Made by a program: the position numbers and the translations under genes. The notes beneath the pieces are model-generated. The model saw only the letters and a program-made list of their open reading frames with translations. It did no database searches and had not been told where the DNA came from. DNA of 64,000 nucleotides from CAZPBC01 sp964584775 (GTDB taxonomy: Bacteria; Chlamydiota; Chlamydiia; Chlamydiales; SLFE01), in contig CAZPBC010000003.1 in the NCBI GenBank assembly GCA_964584775.1, positions 24,080 to 88,079 on the forward strand. Reading direction: 5' to 3'. Of this stretch, positions 23,757-32,767 are shown in pieces; the first letter of the stretch is position 1, and the number at the start of each line of letters is the position of its first letter.

Positions 23757-25130
23757 ATGGAAGCTTTAAAAATAAAAGGCGGGGTCCCTTTAAAGGGCGA
23801 GGTACGCGCGTCAGGTGCGAAGAACGCAGTGACGAAGCTGCTTGTCGCCTCCCTGCTCTCCGATAAGACGTGTCTTTTCCGTAATGTTCCGAACATCGGT
23901 GAGGTCGAAGCGGTGGTGGATCTCTGCTGTGAGATCGGCTCTGAGATCGTTTGGGACAAGGAAGAGCGCACCATCGAAATCCAGACCAAAGAGCTTTCAA
24001 CCAGCTATATCCCTCAACGTTTTTCAGGTTCTAACCGTATTCCGATCCTGATGATCGGCGCCCTTTTAGGCCGTACCGACCACGAAATCATCGTACCGAC
24101 TGTCGGTGGATGTGTGATAGGTAAGCGTCCCGTTGACTTCCATATCTCCGCTCTAGAAAAACTTGGGGCCACTATCGAATACCGCAACATGCGCAAAGAT
24201 GGAGCTTACATCGCCAGCGCCCATGATGGGTTAAAAGGAACAGTCATTGAGTTGGAGTATCCCTCTGTCGGAGCGACAGAGAACACCATCCTCGCCAGCG
24301 TCTGTGCCCGGGGCACCACGGTCATTAAAAATGCTGCTGTAGAACCTGAGGTGGTTGACCTCATTCTTTTCCTGCAAAAACTCGGCGCGATCATTTCGAT
24401 TGACACCGACCGGACGATTCACATTCAAGGAACTAGACATTTCTATGAAGTGGATCATACGGTGATTTCGGACCGCGCTGAGATTGCTTCTCTCGGTATG
24501 GCCGCCGTCTGCACGAAGGGACGCATCTTTATCGAGGGAGCAGAACACCAAAGCCTGATGGCCTTTCTCAATAAACTCCGCGAAGTGGGGGGAGGCTTCA
24601 CCGTCCATCCGAGCGGAATCGAATTCTTTTACGATGGTCCGCTCCAAGGGGGAATCCACTTAGAGACCGATGTCCATCCTGGCTTCCTCACCGACTGGCA
24701 GCAGCCCTACACCGTCATGTTGACTCAAGCGACGGGTGCCTCTGTTGTCCATGAAACGGTCTATGAAAATCGCCTCGGCTACACGGAAACGTTGATGGAG
24801 ATGGGAGCTGATATCTCCCTTTTCCGGCAGTGCCTCGGCTCAAAATCTTGCCGCTTCCATGAAAAAAGCTTCCACCACAGTGCCGTGATCAAAGGACCCA
24901 CACCTCTCACTGCAAAAGATGTGGCGATCCCAGACCTACGCGCAGGCTTTGCTTACGTGATGGCCGCCCTCATTGCAGAGGGGACGACCCTCCTGACCAA
25001 CATCCAATATCTCGACCGGGGTTATGAACAGCTCGACCTCAAGCTCGCTTCTCTCGGTGCCCAGATCGAGCGTGTCGAAGTCGACGAGAAAAAAGAGCCT
25101 TCTCCTCTCCTCGATCTGCAGACAGTTTAA
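23757..25130 (+). CDS. murA: UDP-N-acetylglucosamine 1-carboxyvinyltransferase
   Basis: 457 residues from ATG 23757; the longer frame from 23634 overlaps the previous gene and adds a non-homologous tail. MurA adds enolpyruvate to UDP-GlcNAc, the first committed peptidoglycan step. Seen: 'RASGAKNAVTKLLVASLL' (Lys22/Asn23), the catalytic loop 'VGGCVIGKRPVDFH' with Cys119, 'GSNRIPILMIGALLGR', and 'DLRAGFAYVMAALIAEGTTL'. Chlamydia trachomatis MurA is known to have Asp in place of this Cys and to resist fosfomycin; here the Cys is kept. Upstream ATG has little Shine-Dalgarno ('agaagcgtgaag'). Confidence 0.95.
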   Translation: MEALKIKGGVPLKGEVRASGAKNAVTKLLVASLLSDKTCLFRNVPNIGEVEAVVDLCCEIGSEIVWDKEERTIEIQTKELSTSYIPQRFSGSNRIPILMIGALLGRTDHEIIVPTVGGCVIGKRPVDFHISALEKLGATIEYRNMRKDGAYIASAHDGLKGTVIELEYPSVGATENTILASVCARGTTVIKNAAVEPEVVDLILFLQKLGAIISIDTDRTIHIQGTRHFYEVDHTVISDRAEIASLGMAAVCTKGRIFIEGAEHQSLMAFLNKLREVGGGFTVHPSGIEFFYDGPLQGGIHLETDVHPGFLTDWQQPYTVMLTQATGASVVHETVYENRLGYTETLMEMGADISLFRQCLGSKSCRFHEKSFHHSAVIKGPTPLTAKDVAIPDLRAGFAYVMAALIAEGTTLLTNIQYLDRGYEQLDLKLASLGAQIERVEVDEKKEPSPLLDLQTV

Positions 25131-25155
25131 TCTCTATCCTGTACACTCTTCTGGC

Positions 25156-26139
25156 ATGCTACCCACACTAAAAGACTCTACCTGGCGGACCCTTTGGAAA
25201 AAAAACCTGACTCAATGGGAAGCGCTTGCCGATTTTCTTGAGCTCGATGAGGCTCAAAGGGAAAAACTGCTGAAAAAAAGCCGCTTTCCTCTAAACCTTC
25301 CCTGGCGTCTGGCAGAAAAAGTGGAGAAGGGGACCCTCGACGACCCGATCTTAAAGCAGTTCCTTCCTCTGAAGGAGGAGCTGAAGATGACAGAGGGGTT
25401 TTGCAGTGACCCCGTAGGAGACCAGACCTTCTCCCAGTCCTCCAAGCTGATTAAAAAATACCATGGGAGGGCGCTCCTGCTTGTCAGTTCCGCCTGCGCG
25501 ATGCATTGTCGCTACTGCTTCCGTCAAAACTACCCCTATGAAAAAGAGCTGAAAAGCTTCGAAAAAGAGCTCGAACTGATCCACCAAGATCCGACCCTCG
25601 AAGAGATCATATTGAGTGGAGGCGATCCGCTCTCTCTTTCAGATGAAAAACTCGAAGCTCTCTTTTTCCAACTTGCGGCGATTCCTCATGTGAAGCGCCT
25701 CCGGATCCACACCCGTTTTCCCCTCGCTCTCCCAGAAAGGATCGATGACTCCTTCCTCGCTCTTGTCGAAGGGTTGACCCTCCCTCTGACGCTGGTTCTC
25801 CATGCGAACCATCCCCGAGAGTTGGATGCCCACCTCTTCGCGCATCTCGACCGCCTGCGGGAGAAAAAAGTCACGCTCCTCAACCAAGCCGTCTTGCTAA
25901 AGGGAGTGAATGATTCAGTTGCCTCCCTGGAAACGCTCTTCCTCACTCTTGCTGACCACGGCATCCTTCCTTATTATCTTCACCAGCTCGACCGCGTCCA
26001 AGGAGCCAGCCACTTCGAAGTCGACCTCCTCCATGCGAAGCGTCTCTACACGATCCTCCGCGAACGCCTCCCTGGCTACGCCCTTCCGCGCTTCGTTCAG
26101 GAGGTCTCGGGTGACCCCTCGAAAAGACCTCTACTATAA
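25156..26139 (+). CDS. epmB: EF-P lysine 2,3-aminomutase (EpmB/KamA family radical SAM)
   Basis: 327 residues from ATG 25156. The radical-SAM cluster motif is 'SSACAMHCRYCFRQNY' (CxxxCxxC) at about residue 115, followed by 'EIILSGGDPLSLSDEKLE', the family glycine-rich segment. The length fits EpmB (about 340) better than clostridial lysine 2,3-aminomutase (over 400, with extra C-terminal Zn region). EpmB converts lysine to beta-lysine for modification of elongation factor P. No efp or epmA is in the window. It lies 25 bp after murA, probably in the same transcript. Confidence 0.85.
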   Translation: MLPTLKDSTWRTLWKKNLTQWEALADFLELDEAQREKLLKKSRFPLNLPWRLAEKVEKGTLDDPILKQFLPLKEELKMTEGFCSDPVGDQTFSQSSKLIKKYHGRALLLVSSACAMHCRYCFRQNYPYEKELKSFEKELELIHQDPTLEEIILSGGDPLSLSDEKLEALFFQLAAIPHVKRLRIHTRFPLALPERIDDSFLALVEGLTLPLTLVLHANHPRELDAHLFAHLDRLREKKVTLLNQAVLLKGVNDSVASLETLFLTLADHGILPYYLHQLDRVQGASHFEVDLLHAKRLYTILRERLPGYALPRFVQEVSGDPSKRPLL

Positions 26140-26219
26140 TTATCTTTTGTTTTTTATCGCTCTCGTGATAGTATTCTGTAATTCAGAAACTTAGTAATTA
26201 AAATTTTAGAGGTAGTATT

Positions 26220-27980
26220 ATGGAAGCTCCAACACCAACACCTGCATCTGGTTCAGTCACGCCAGTTTCAAAAATTCCTATGACGTCATCAGGACTAACA
26301 ACACCATATGGCTCTCGACCAGGAAGTCCAGTTCGCGCAGAAACATTTAACATGCGAGAAATTGCAAAGAAATATGCATCTCCTAAATCGGCCGGAGTTT
26401 ATGGTTTTCGTGAAGGAGGAGCAATCCTCGAAAAAACAAGAACGGCGGCTCAAGAAGTGTTTTTGAAGGTCGGTATTCAATGGGAGATTCCTTTTGAGCT
26501 GACGGTTCCTGGTTTTTCTACTTTTGAACAGTATTATCTTGCTCAAGCAGCGATTTCAGACCGTGCTGCTACACGCATCCTTAGTTCAGGGCAAGGGCAT
26601 TTTAAAAAATGGGAGGGTCTTACACCAGAAACCTTGAGAGAACTACCTTCTTTGTACAAACTCTACAAGCTTATCTTAGATAGTAGAGCAAGGGGCACCT
26701 CCCGAGTGAGTACCCAAGAGCTTTGTCAAATCGGCCTTCCTAATACAGCATTTCTTCTTACACGCGTCAAGCATGGTGATGATTTTCCAAATGAAAAAGC
26801 TGCTTTGGTAGGGGCCTTTACCCCTAAAAACGAAGAAGACTTTAAAACTGAAGGAGATCTTGATATAGCTCGTGCTTTAGCTTGTCCAAGGATAAGCGGA
26901 GAAAGAGGACAAGTGGATCAAGTGGCTCATTTAGCAAAAGCGTACTTTGAAAAGGGCCTAGTCATCAAGGCAAGAGATTGCATTCTTAGTCAGCCAGAAG
27001 ATGAGCGTTCAATCACGATTCAAAGAGTGCTTGAAATAATGCCGGATAAAGGAATTCCTTATGTGTTCTTTGCCATGCATTTACCCCTTCAAGATCGGGG
27101 GCCTCATTTAAAACTGTGTGCTGAAGAAGCGGCTACGGAAGCTGCTAGGAATACGTATAGACTTAAAGACTGTCTTACTCTACTTGGGCATATAGATGAT
27201 AGAGTGCTGAGGGAGCAAGCTGAGTTAGAGTGCGTTAACACCTTTAAAACCTCATTAACTAATGTACTCGTTATTGTCGACACATTAAGGAATTTTGAAA
27301 CGTTTGAAGCTTCTAAGAAACTTGTCGAACACCTCGTTACTCTGATGTCTGGTACGGGTCATTCAGCTGCTTTTGATTTATTTGATGAAATACGCGAGAA
27401 AGATGGACGTAAAGGAAACGAAGAAGCGAGGCTCTATGCCTATCAGCACTGGTTCACGGAGAGACATATCTCTACTACTGAAGCCAAAGGTATGATCAGA
27501 GAGAGTTCAGACTCAACTCGTAAGAAGGGGCTGCTTATCGGCTACGCGCATAGTTCTGTAATTAAAGATACAAATAGCGATATCGTCACTAAAGCAGCAG
27601 GATTAAGAGAGCCAGACGAGATCCGTGTCTTGCAGGAGGTGGTTGAAATCCTCTGTAATAAAGAGCATGACTGGAGTGCAGCCACATTACTTGTCCAATC
27701 TAAGCCACATATGTCTCTTTATAGGACTCTTGCAGAGCTCTTAATTGGCAATAGTGATCAAAAGGCTACTGTTGCTCTGATGAGATATGCTGTTAAAAAT
27801 GTTACAAGAGGTGACCGGTTAGTTCAACAGATGGCTGAGCATGCGAAACATTTGAATAAGCGCGAAATTTCTGATGCGATTAGGAAAGTCATCGGACTTC
27901 CAAGTCTCTACAAAGATCAAGTAGCTCGAGGTTGGTGGTTCGGAAGAATCTTCCATCCTTTGTGGGGTTCGAGCGGCTAA
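26220..27980 (+). CDS. Orphan helical protein with Ser/Thr/Pro-rich N-terminus
   Basis: 586 residues, not recognised. The first ~42 residues are almost entirely Ser, Thr, Pro, Gly and Ala (MEAPTPTPASGSVTPVSKIP), then a mostly alpha-helical protein with no membrane segment, resembling a helical solenoid of short paired helices ('VAHLAKAYFEKGLVIKARDC', 'AEEAATEAARNTY'). Start ATG at 26220 follows 'agaggtag'. It looks more AT-rich than its neighbours. It has its own terminator at 28005-28042 and sits between murA-epmB and argS; in Chlamydia murA and argS are close neighbours. An unstructured polar N-terminus is typical of type III secreted proteins, so a secreted effector is a plausible but unproved reading. 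Confidence 0.7.
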   Translation: MEAPTPTPASGSVTPVSKIPMTSSGLTTPYGSRPGSPVRAETFNMREIAKKYASPKSAGVYGFREGGAILEKTRTAAQEVFLKVGIQWEIPFELTVPGFSTFEQYYLAQAAISDRAATRILSSGQGHFKKWEGLTPETLRELPSLYKLYKLILDSRARGTSRVSTQELCQIGLPNTAFLLTRVKHGDDFPNEKAALVGAFTPKNEEDFKTEGDLDIARALACPRISGERGQVDQVAHLAKAYFEKGLVIKARDCILSQPEDERSITIQRVLEIMPDKGIPYVFFAMHLPLQDRGPHLKLCAEEAATEAARNTYRLKDCLTLLGHIDDRVLREQAELECVNTFKTSLTNVLVIVDTLRNFETFEASKKLVEHLVTLMSGTGHSAAFDLFDEIREKDGRKGNEEARLYAYQHWFTERHISTTEAKGMIRESSDSTRKKGLLIGYAHSSVIKDTNSDIVTKAAGLREPDEIRVLQEVVEILCNKEHDWSAATLLVQSKPHMSLYRTLAELLIGNSDQKATVALMRYAVKNVTRGDRLVQQMAEHAKHLNKREISDAIRKVIGLPSLYKDQVARGWWFGRIFHPLWGSSG

Positions 27981-28004
27981 AAAGACCTTTCCTTTTCAGG
28001 CTTG

Positions 28005-28042
28005 AAACTCCAGTGAGCATCGGCTCACTGGAGTTTTTTTTG
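28005..28042 (+). terminator. Rho-independent terminator after the orphan gene
   Basis: Perfect 14-bp stem 'aaactccagtgagc' (28005-28018) and 'gctcactggagttt' (28023-28036), loop 'atcg', and a T run to 28042. It lies between the convergent orphan gene and argS. Confidence 0.92.
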
Positions 28043-28044
28043 GC

Positions 28045-29790
28045 TTACATTTTTTCTACGGGGTGGACACCGAGGAGGGTGAGACCTTGCTTCATCGTGC
28101 GGGCGGTGAGCTCAGCAAGGAGGAGGCGGCTTGCCTCTTCGTCGCTGCCGACGACTCGGCAGTCGCGGAAGAACGCGTGGAACTTTTCAGCCAGGTTGTA
28201 GAGGTAGTCGGTCATCCGGTTTGGGGAAAGATCTTTCGTCACACGGGCGACAGCTTCAGAGAAGCGGGTGAGTTGGAGTGCGAGGGCGCGTTCGGTGGGG
28301 TGGTTGAGTTGGATATGGGGCTTTTTAAGGAGGGTGGAGAGATCCAACTCGCTCTTTCTTTTGATGCCGTTGATCCTCACGTAGGAGTACATCAGGTAGG
28401 CGGCGGTATTTCCTTCAAAGCGGAGCATCTTGTCATAGCTAAAGAGGTAGTCGCTCTGGCGGTTGATGGAAAGGTCGGCATACTTGATCGCACCGATTCC
28501 TATCGCTTTTCCTATCGTGTCCAGCTCCTCTTCAGAAAGGGAGGGGTTTTTCTCTTTGAGGATTTCACGTGCACGCTCGATCGCTTTGGTGATGAGTTCC
28601 ATCAGCTGGATGGTCTCTCCTGAGCGGGTGCGTAGTTTCTTTCCATCTTCTCCGAGGACGAGACCAAAAGGGACATGGTCGATACGGATTTTCTCAGCGT
28701 CGTACCAGCCGATCTTTTTCGCAGCATCGAAGATCATTTTAAAATGGGTCGCCTGTCCTTGGTCGGTGACGTAAATGAGGTGGGTCGCTTTTTCTTCAGT
28801 AAGACGTTGTTGGATGGCAGCGAGGTCGGTCGTGTCATAGTTGTATCCTCCGTCTGACTTTTGAATCATCAGGGGAAGAGGGTTGCCTTCACGGTTTTGG
28901 TAGCCTTCGAGAAAGACGCACTTGGCTCCGTCGCTGACGGTCACAAGCCCGCTTTTTTCAAACTCGTCGATGACTGTGGGGAGGGCGGGATTGTAGAAAG
29001 ACTCTCCACGCTCAACGAGGTCGACGTCGAGCAGGTCGTAGATCTCTTGGTAGGAGCGGCGAGAGATCTCACAGATGATCTCCCAGGCGTGGATCGAATC
29101 GGGATTGCCAGCTTGGAGTTCGACCACTTCAAGTTGCGACTGTTTTTTGAACTCGGGATCTTCGTCGAACCGTTTTTTGGAGGCCTTGTACCAAGCCATC
29201 AGGTGAGAGAGGTCGGTCTCTTCTTTGCCTTCTAGAACGCCCTTCGCCTCTTGCTTCATGTAGGCAATCAACATTCCAAAAGCCGTTCCCCAGTCGCCGA
29301 CGTGGTTGAGGCGCAGGACATCATAGCCAAGGAACTCGAGATGGCGAGCAAGGGCGTCGCCGATGATGGTTGAACGGAGGTGGCCGACATGCATCTCTTT
29401 TGCCGTGTTGGGTGAGGAGAAGTCGATCACGACACGCTCTCCAGCAGGTGTTTTATGGACGGCAAGATCGGGTTCGGTGAGCATCTTTTGCAAGAAGTTC
29501 TCAAGGGCCGCTTGTTTCAGGGTGATGTTGATGAAGCCGGGACCTGCAATCTCGAGCTTTTCGATCTGCTCAGCGCCTGCTTCCAAGACTTTTTCTTGAA
29601 TCTGGGCGGCGATTTCGCGGGGATTCTTCTTGAGAAGCTTTGCGAGGTTCATGCTGGAGTTGTACTGATAGTCTCCAAAGCGCTCTTGAGTGGCCTCGGT
29701 GATTTCCGGTGAGGGGAGCTCTGCATCTGCAAAGGCTTCCGCCGCTGCTTCAGAAAAGAGTTCCTTAAGTTGATAAGAGAGAGTGTCCAT
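28045..29790 (-). CDS. argS: Arginyl-tRNA synthetase
   Basis: 581 residues. Class I synthetase: 'SPNTAKEMHVGHLRSTIIGD' contains the HVGH (HIGH-type) motif, and 'LGEDGKKLRTRSGE' stands in the KMSKS-equivalent position. The N-terminal ArgRS additional domain ('ERFGDYQYNSSMNLAKLLKK') and the C-terminal DALR anticodon-binding domain ('LYNLAEKFHAFFRDCRV') are present. Length is typical. Minus strand, 51 bp upstream of its start from the leucine dehydrogenase stop. Confidence 0.97.
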   Translation of the reverse strand: MDTLSYQLKELFSEAAAEAFADAELPSPEITEATQERFGDYQYNSSMNLAKLLKKNPREIAAQIQEKVLEAGAEQIEKLEIAGPGFINITLKQAALENFLQKMLTEPDLAVHKTPAGERVVIDFSSPNTAKEMHVGHLRSTIIGDALARHLEFLGYDVLRLNHVGDWGTAFGMLIAYMKQEAKGVLEGKEETDLSHLMAWYKASKKRFDEDPEFKKQSQLEVVELQAGNPDSIHAWEIICEISRRSYQEIYDLLDVDLVERGESFYNPALPTVIDEFEKSGLVTVSDGAKCVFLEGYQNREGNPLPLMIQKSDGGYNYDTTDLAAIQQRLTEEKATHLIYVTDQGQATHFKMIFDAAKKIGWYDAEKIRIDHVPFGLVLGEDGKKLRTRSGETIQLMELITKAIERAREILKEKNPSLSEEELDTIGKAIGIGAIKYADLSINRQSDYLFSYDKMLRFEGNTAAYLMYSYVRINGIKRKSELDLSTLLKKPHIQLNHPTERALALQLTRFSEAVARVTKDLSPNRMTDYLYNLAEKFHAFFRDCRVVGSDEEASRLLLAELTARTMKQGLTLLGVHPVEKM

Positions 29791-29841
29791 AGGGAGATGA
29801 TTATAGCAAGATAAGGATAAAGAAGAAAAGAGAGAGGCTTC

Positions 29842-30924
29842 TTAAGAAAAAAGAATGGGTACTTCGCGTTTGCCAATTTGATTTTTGAGATTGTGCTCAG
29901 CAAGCTCGACGGCGATGAAGTTGGGAGGGATATTCCGTTTCTTCGACTCTAAAAAGATTTTACGGAGTGTTTTGGGAATGCTCCGGACTTTTTGGAGCGC
30001 TTTTTGGGGGCTGTAGCCCCCGGTATCAAATTCGGTGGAGGCGTTGAGGATGCCGCCAGCATTGATGACGAAGTCGGGGGCGAAGAGGATCTTTCTTTCA
30101 AAGAGTTGAACGCCTGCTTCGCTGTCAACGAGCTGGTTATTGGCGCCTCCGGCGATCGCTTGAACGCGTAGGCGGGGGATCGATTTCTCATGAAGGATCC
30201 CGCCAAGGGCGCAGGGAGCGAGGAGATCCGCTTCGACGGTGAGGATTTCAGCGGGGTCGACCAGTTTCGCTCCAAATGATCTGGCCATCTGGCGCGCCAG
30301 TTGAGAGTCAAGGTCGGAGACAAGGAGGTCGGCTCCGGCCCAGAAGAGGTGGCGGGCGAGTTTGGATCCGACGTTGCCGAGACCCTGGATTGCCACTTTT
30401 TTCCCGGTCAGGTCGGGAGTTCCATAGAGCTCCTCAAGGACGGTTTGGATCCCTATAAAGACGCCGTAGGCTGTGAAACGAGAGGGGTCTCCGCTGGAGG
30501 AGGGCAGTGCAGCGACAAAAGGTGTCTTTTTCTGCAGGATTTTCATGTCCTCTGGGGTGGTGCCCACGTCTTCAGCGGCGATGTATTGCCCTCCGAGAGA
30601 GTGGACGACCTCCCCGAAAGCCTCAAGGAGCTGATCCGTCTTCTCATGTTTCGGATCTGCGAGGATGACCGCCTTCCCGCCTCCGAGCCCATCTTGAGCA
30701 ATGGCAGATTTGTAAGTCATTGCTCTAGAAAGTCTTAAAACATCTTCAAGGGCCTCATCAAGGGTCTTGTATGGGTAGATGCGCGTGCCGCCGAGAGCGG
30801 GCCCGAGGGTGCTGTTGTGGATGGCGATGTAGCAACGGAGGCCAGCTTGACGGTTTTCCGCATAGATGACCTTCTCATACCCCTCTATCACAAGCTCTTC
30901 GACAGTGAAACTTTCTTTTTTCAT
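29842..30924 (-). CDS. ldh: Leucine dehydrogenase (Glu/Leu/Phe/Val dehydrogenase family)
   Basis: 360 residues. Visible: 'GPALGGTRIYPYKTLDEAL', 'AQDGLGGGKAVILADPKHEK' with the catalytic Lys, 'AAEDVGTTPEDMKILQ' with the Asp, and the NAD motif 'IQGLGNVGSKLARHLFWAGA'. The length and the 'GGTR' segment fit leucine/valine dehydrogenase rather than glutamate dehydrogenase (over 400). It interconverts branched-chain amino acids and 2-keto acids with NAD. A BrnQ transporter lies a few kb away. Divergent from the DUF2709 gene. Confidence 0.93.
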   Translation of the reverse strand: MKKESFTVEELVIEGYEKVIYAENRQAGLRCYIAIHNSTLGPALGGTRIYPYKTLDEALEDVLRLSRAMTYKSAIAQDGLGGGKAVILADPKHEKTDQLLEAFGEVVHSLGGQYIAAEDVGTTPEDMKILQKKTPFVAALPSSSGDPSRFTAYGVFIGIQTVLEELYGTPDLTGKKVAIQGLGNVGSKLARHLFWAGADLLVSDLDSQLARQMARSFGAKLVDPAEILTVEADLLAPCALGGILHEKSIPRLRVQAIAGGANNQLVDSEAGVQLFERKILFAPDFVINAGGILNASTEFDTGGYSPQKALQKVRSIPKTLRKIFLESKKRNIPPNFIAVELAEHNLKNQIGKREVPILFS

Positions 30925-30934
30925 GGGACCCAGC

Positions 30935-31019
30935 TTGATAAGAGTTGAATTTAACCCCTTGATAGAGTAGAATCTTTACTTAAATCCTTCCCGATAGTCT
31001 TGATCAAAAGAGGTTTATA
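30935..31019 (+). promoter_or_regulatory. Divergent promoter region of ldh and the DUF2709 operon
   Basis: The 95-base gap holds two TTGATA hexamers (30935, 30959). The second has TAAATC 16 bases further on (30981), a possible promoter for the plus-strand operon. 'agaggt' lies 6 bases before the ATG at 31020. Confidence 0.4.
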
Positions 31020-31757
31020 ATGGCTAAAGCCACAGTGAGTAAAGATCAGCTAACAGCAATCCGAAAGTACCTGGATGAAACGAGCAATCCAGAGCTGATC
31101 AACACCTATCTTCGTTTTATCGAAAAGAAATTTAACCTTCAACCGGTCCTCTTTCCTCGAGATAAGTCCGTCTTTCGGTCGCTTGATGAGCTGATGAAGC
31201 ACCTAGAAGAACAGGGGAAGCTCTGGAAAGAGACAGAGATTAAAATTGGTTTTAGCCGTGAAAGCGTCAATGACCAGACAAAGAAAATTTACATCTGCCC
31301 CTTTACTGGTAAGGTTTTTGGGGATAACACCCATCCTAACCCTCTAGATGCGATCTATGACTGGGTCTCTCGCTGTCCTGAAAACACGGAGCGCGTAGGT
31401 GGTCTCAAAGTCAAACGGTTCCATGTCTCTGAAGACCCAGAGGTGATCCAATCGTATGCGGAGAAGACCAAGCCTTCGAAAGAGCCGATTACAAAGATCG
31501 TCTATACTTCGGCACTCAATGGTAAGATCTTCAACTCAAAAGAGTCGGTCGTCGAAGATTTCAAACGCCACTACATCAAGAAGATGTCGTTAATTGAGGT
31601 TCAGAACCAGAACCAGTTTGAAATTGAAGAGGGCTTCCTGGCTTTCCTACAGGAGCAGCTCACAGAAGAGAAGATCGCAGAGTTTGTGGAAACGATTGCA
31701 GAGTTTGAAGAGTTTATTCCCTACATTGAGCGCTGGCTTTCTGAAGAAGAATCCTGA
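31020..31757 (+). CDS. Chlamydial conserved protein, DUF2709 type
   Basis: 245 residues. It matches the chlamydia-conserved hypothetical of the DUF2709 family that precedes tsaE in Chlamydia. There are two similar sub-blocks: 'KKIYICPFTGKVFGDNTHPN' and 'KIVYTSALNGKIFNSKESVV', both Tyr-x-(2)-Gly-Lys-hydrophobic-Phe-Gly/Asn, suggesting an internal duplication. The C-terminus is Glu-rich and helical. No membrane segment or signal peptide. First gene of an operon with tsaE, engB, dnaQ and the PdxS-like gene; its end overlaps the tsaE start region. Function unknown. Confidence 0.8.
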   Translation: MAKATVSKDQLTAIRKYLDETSNPELINTYLRFIEKKFNLQPVLFPRDKSVFRSLDELMKHLEEQGKLWKETEIKIGFSRESVNDQTKKIYICPFTGKVFGDNTHPNPLDAIYDWVSRCPENTERVGGLKVKRFHVSEDPEVIQSYAEKTKPSKEPITKIVYTSALNGKIFNSKESVVEDFKRHYIKKMSLIEVQNQNQFEIEEGFLAFLQEQLTEEKIAEFVETIAEFEEFIPYIERWLSEEES

Positions 31758-32172
31758 TGTTCTGATCAGTGACGAAGAGACGGTTCTCTTCGGGCGCGAA
31801 CTGGCGAAGCAGCTGCCTTCCGGACAGATTGTCGCTTTTTCAGGTGACCTCGGCGCTGGAAAAACAACCATGATCAAAGGGATCGTTGCGGAGCTGACAG
31901 GCGCCTCTGAAGAGAGTGTGATGAGTCCCACCTTTGTTCTCCATTCGGCCTACGGAAACGCCCCTGTTGTTCACCACTTTGATCTCTACCGCCTAGCTGG
32001 AGTGGATGAATTTTGTTCGCTTGGATTTGAAGAGATGGTCTTTTCGGATGGAGTGAGTTGTATTGAGTGGCCTGAGCGTATTGCAGAGATCCTTCCTGAG
32101 GAGACCCTTTGGATCCATCTATCTCATCACCCGGAAGGGGGGAGAGAAGTGAGAGTAGAAAACCATGTTTGA
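31726..32172 (+). CDS. tsaE: tRNA threonylcarbamoyladenosine synthesis ATPase TsaE
   Basis: 148 residues if started at the TTG at 31726; no ATG or GTG is available before the conserved region, so the exact start is uncertain. P-loop 'AFSGDLGAGKTTMIKG', then 'VMSPTFVLHSAYG' and 'HHFDLYRLAGVDEFCSLGFE', all family hallmarks, and 'CIEWPERI'. TsaE drives the TsaBD cycle of t6A37 tRNA modification. It overlaps the end of the DUF2709 gene by about 32 bp and engB by 8 bp. Confidence 0.9.
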   Translation: MSAGFLKKNPDVLISDEETVLFGRELAKQLPSGQIVAFSGDLGAGKTTMIKGIVAELTGASEESVMSPTFVLHSAYGNAPVVHHFDLYRLAGVDEFCSLGFEEMVFSDGVSCIEWPERIAEILPEETLWIHLSHHPEGGREVRVENHV

Positions 32173-32767
32173 AGTGAAAAATCCCAAATTTATCAAAACC
32201 GTCGTCGACTTCAAGGAAGTGCCAACACTTTACCGTGAAGATGGCCGCGCGATGCAAGAGGTGGCTTTCGTCGGGCGCTCCAACGCCGGAAAATCGACAC
32301 TGATCAACTTCCTCTTCCGCCATTCAAAAATTGCAAAAACTTCAAAGACGCCTGGAAAAACCCAAGCAATCAACCTTTTCACGCTGAATGACGAGGTCCT
32401 TTTTATCGACCTGCCTGGGTATGGCTTCGCGAAAGTGCCAAAATCTGTGAAACGTGACTGGGGACCTCTTGTCCAAGGGTATCTTGAAACCAGCCCCCAG
32501 CTTCAGGTGATCCTCTTTGCTTTTGACATTCGCCGCGATCCCAAAGAAGAAGACCTCCAGTTGATGCACTGGATCACAGAGAATGAGAAGAAGGTGATCC
32601 TTGTTCTGACAAAAGCTGATAAATTGAAAAAACGCGAGATCCCTGAGAGAGAAGAGGCGATTGTCTCGGGCTTTCAACCCTTTGAGGTAGAAACGGTGGT
32701 CGTTTCTGCAAAAGCGGGGAAAGGGCGCGACACACTCCTCAAAAAGGTACAGGCGCACTTGACATGA
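32165..32767 (+). CDS. engB: Ribosome biogenesis GTPase EngB/YihA
   Basis: 200 residues: G1 'GRSNAGKSTLINFLFRHSKI', G2 region 'KTSKTPGKTQAINLF', G3 'DLPGYGFAKVPKSVK', G4 'LTKADKLKK', G5 'VSAKAGKGRDTL'. EngB acts in 50S subunit assembly. It starts 8 bp inside tsaE and its stop overlaps the dnaQ ATG (ATGA). Confidence 0.96.
   Translation: MFEVKNPKFIKTVVDFKEVPTLYREDGRAMQEVAFVGRSNAGKSTLINFLFRHSKIAKTSKTPGKTQAINLFTLNDEVLFIDLPGYGFAKVPKSVKRDWGPLVQGYLETSPQLQVILFAFDIRRDPKEEDLQLMHWITENEKKVILVLTKADKLKKREIPEREEAIVSGFQPFEVETVVVSAKAGKGRDTLLKKVQAHLT

Noticed and set aside
28063..28623. Plus-strand ORF of 186 codons inside argS
   Set aside because: Opposite-strand shadow of argS; composition (Val/Glu/Gly) mirrors the synthetase codons.
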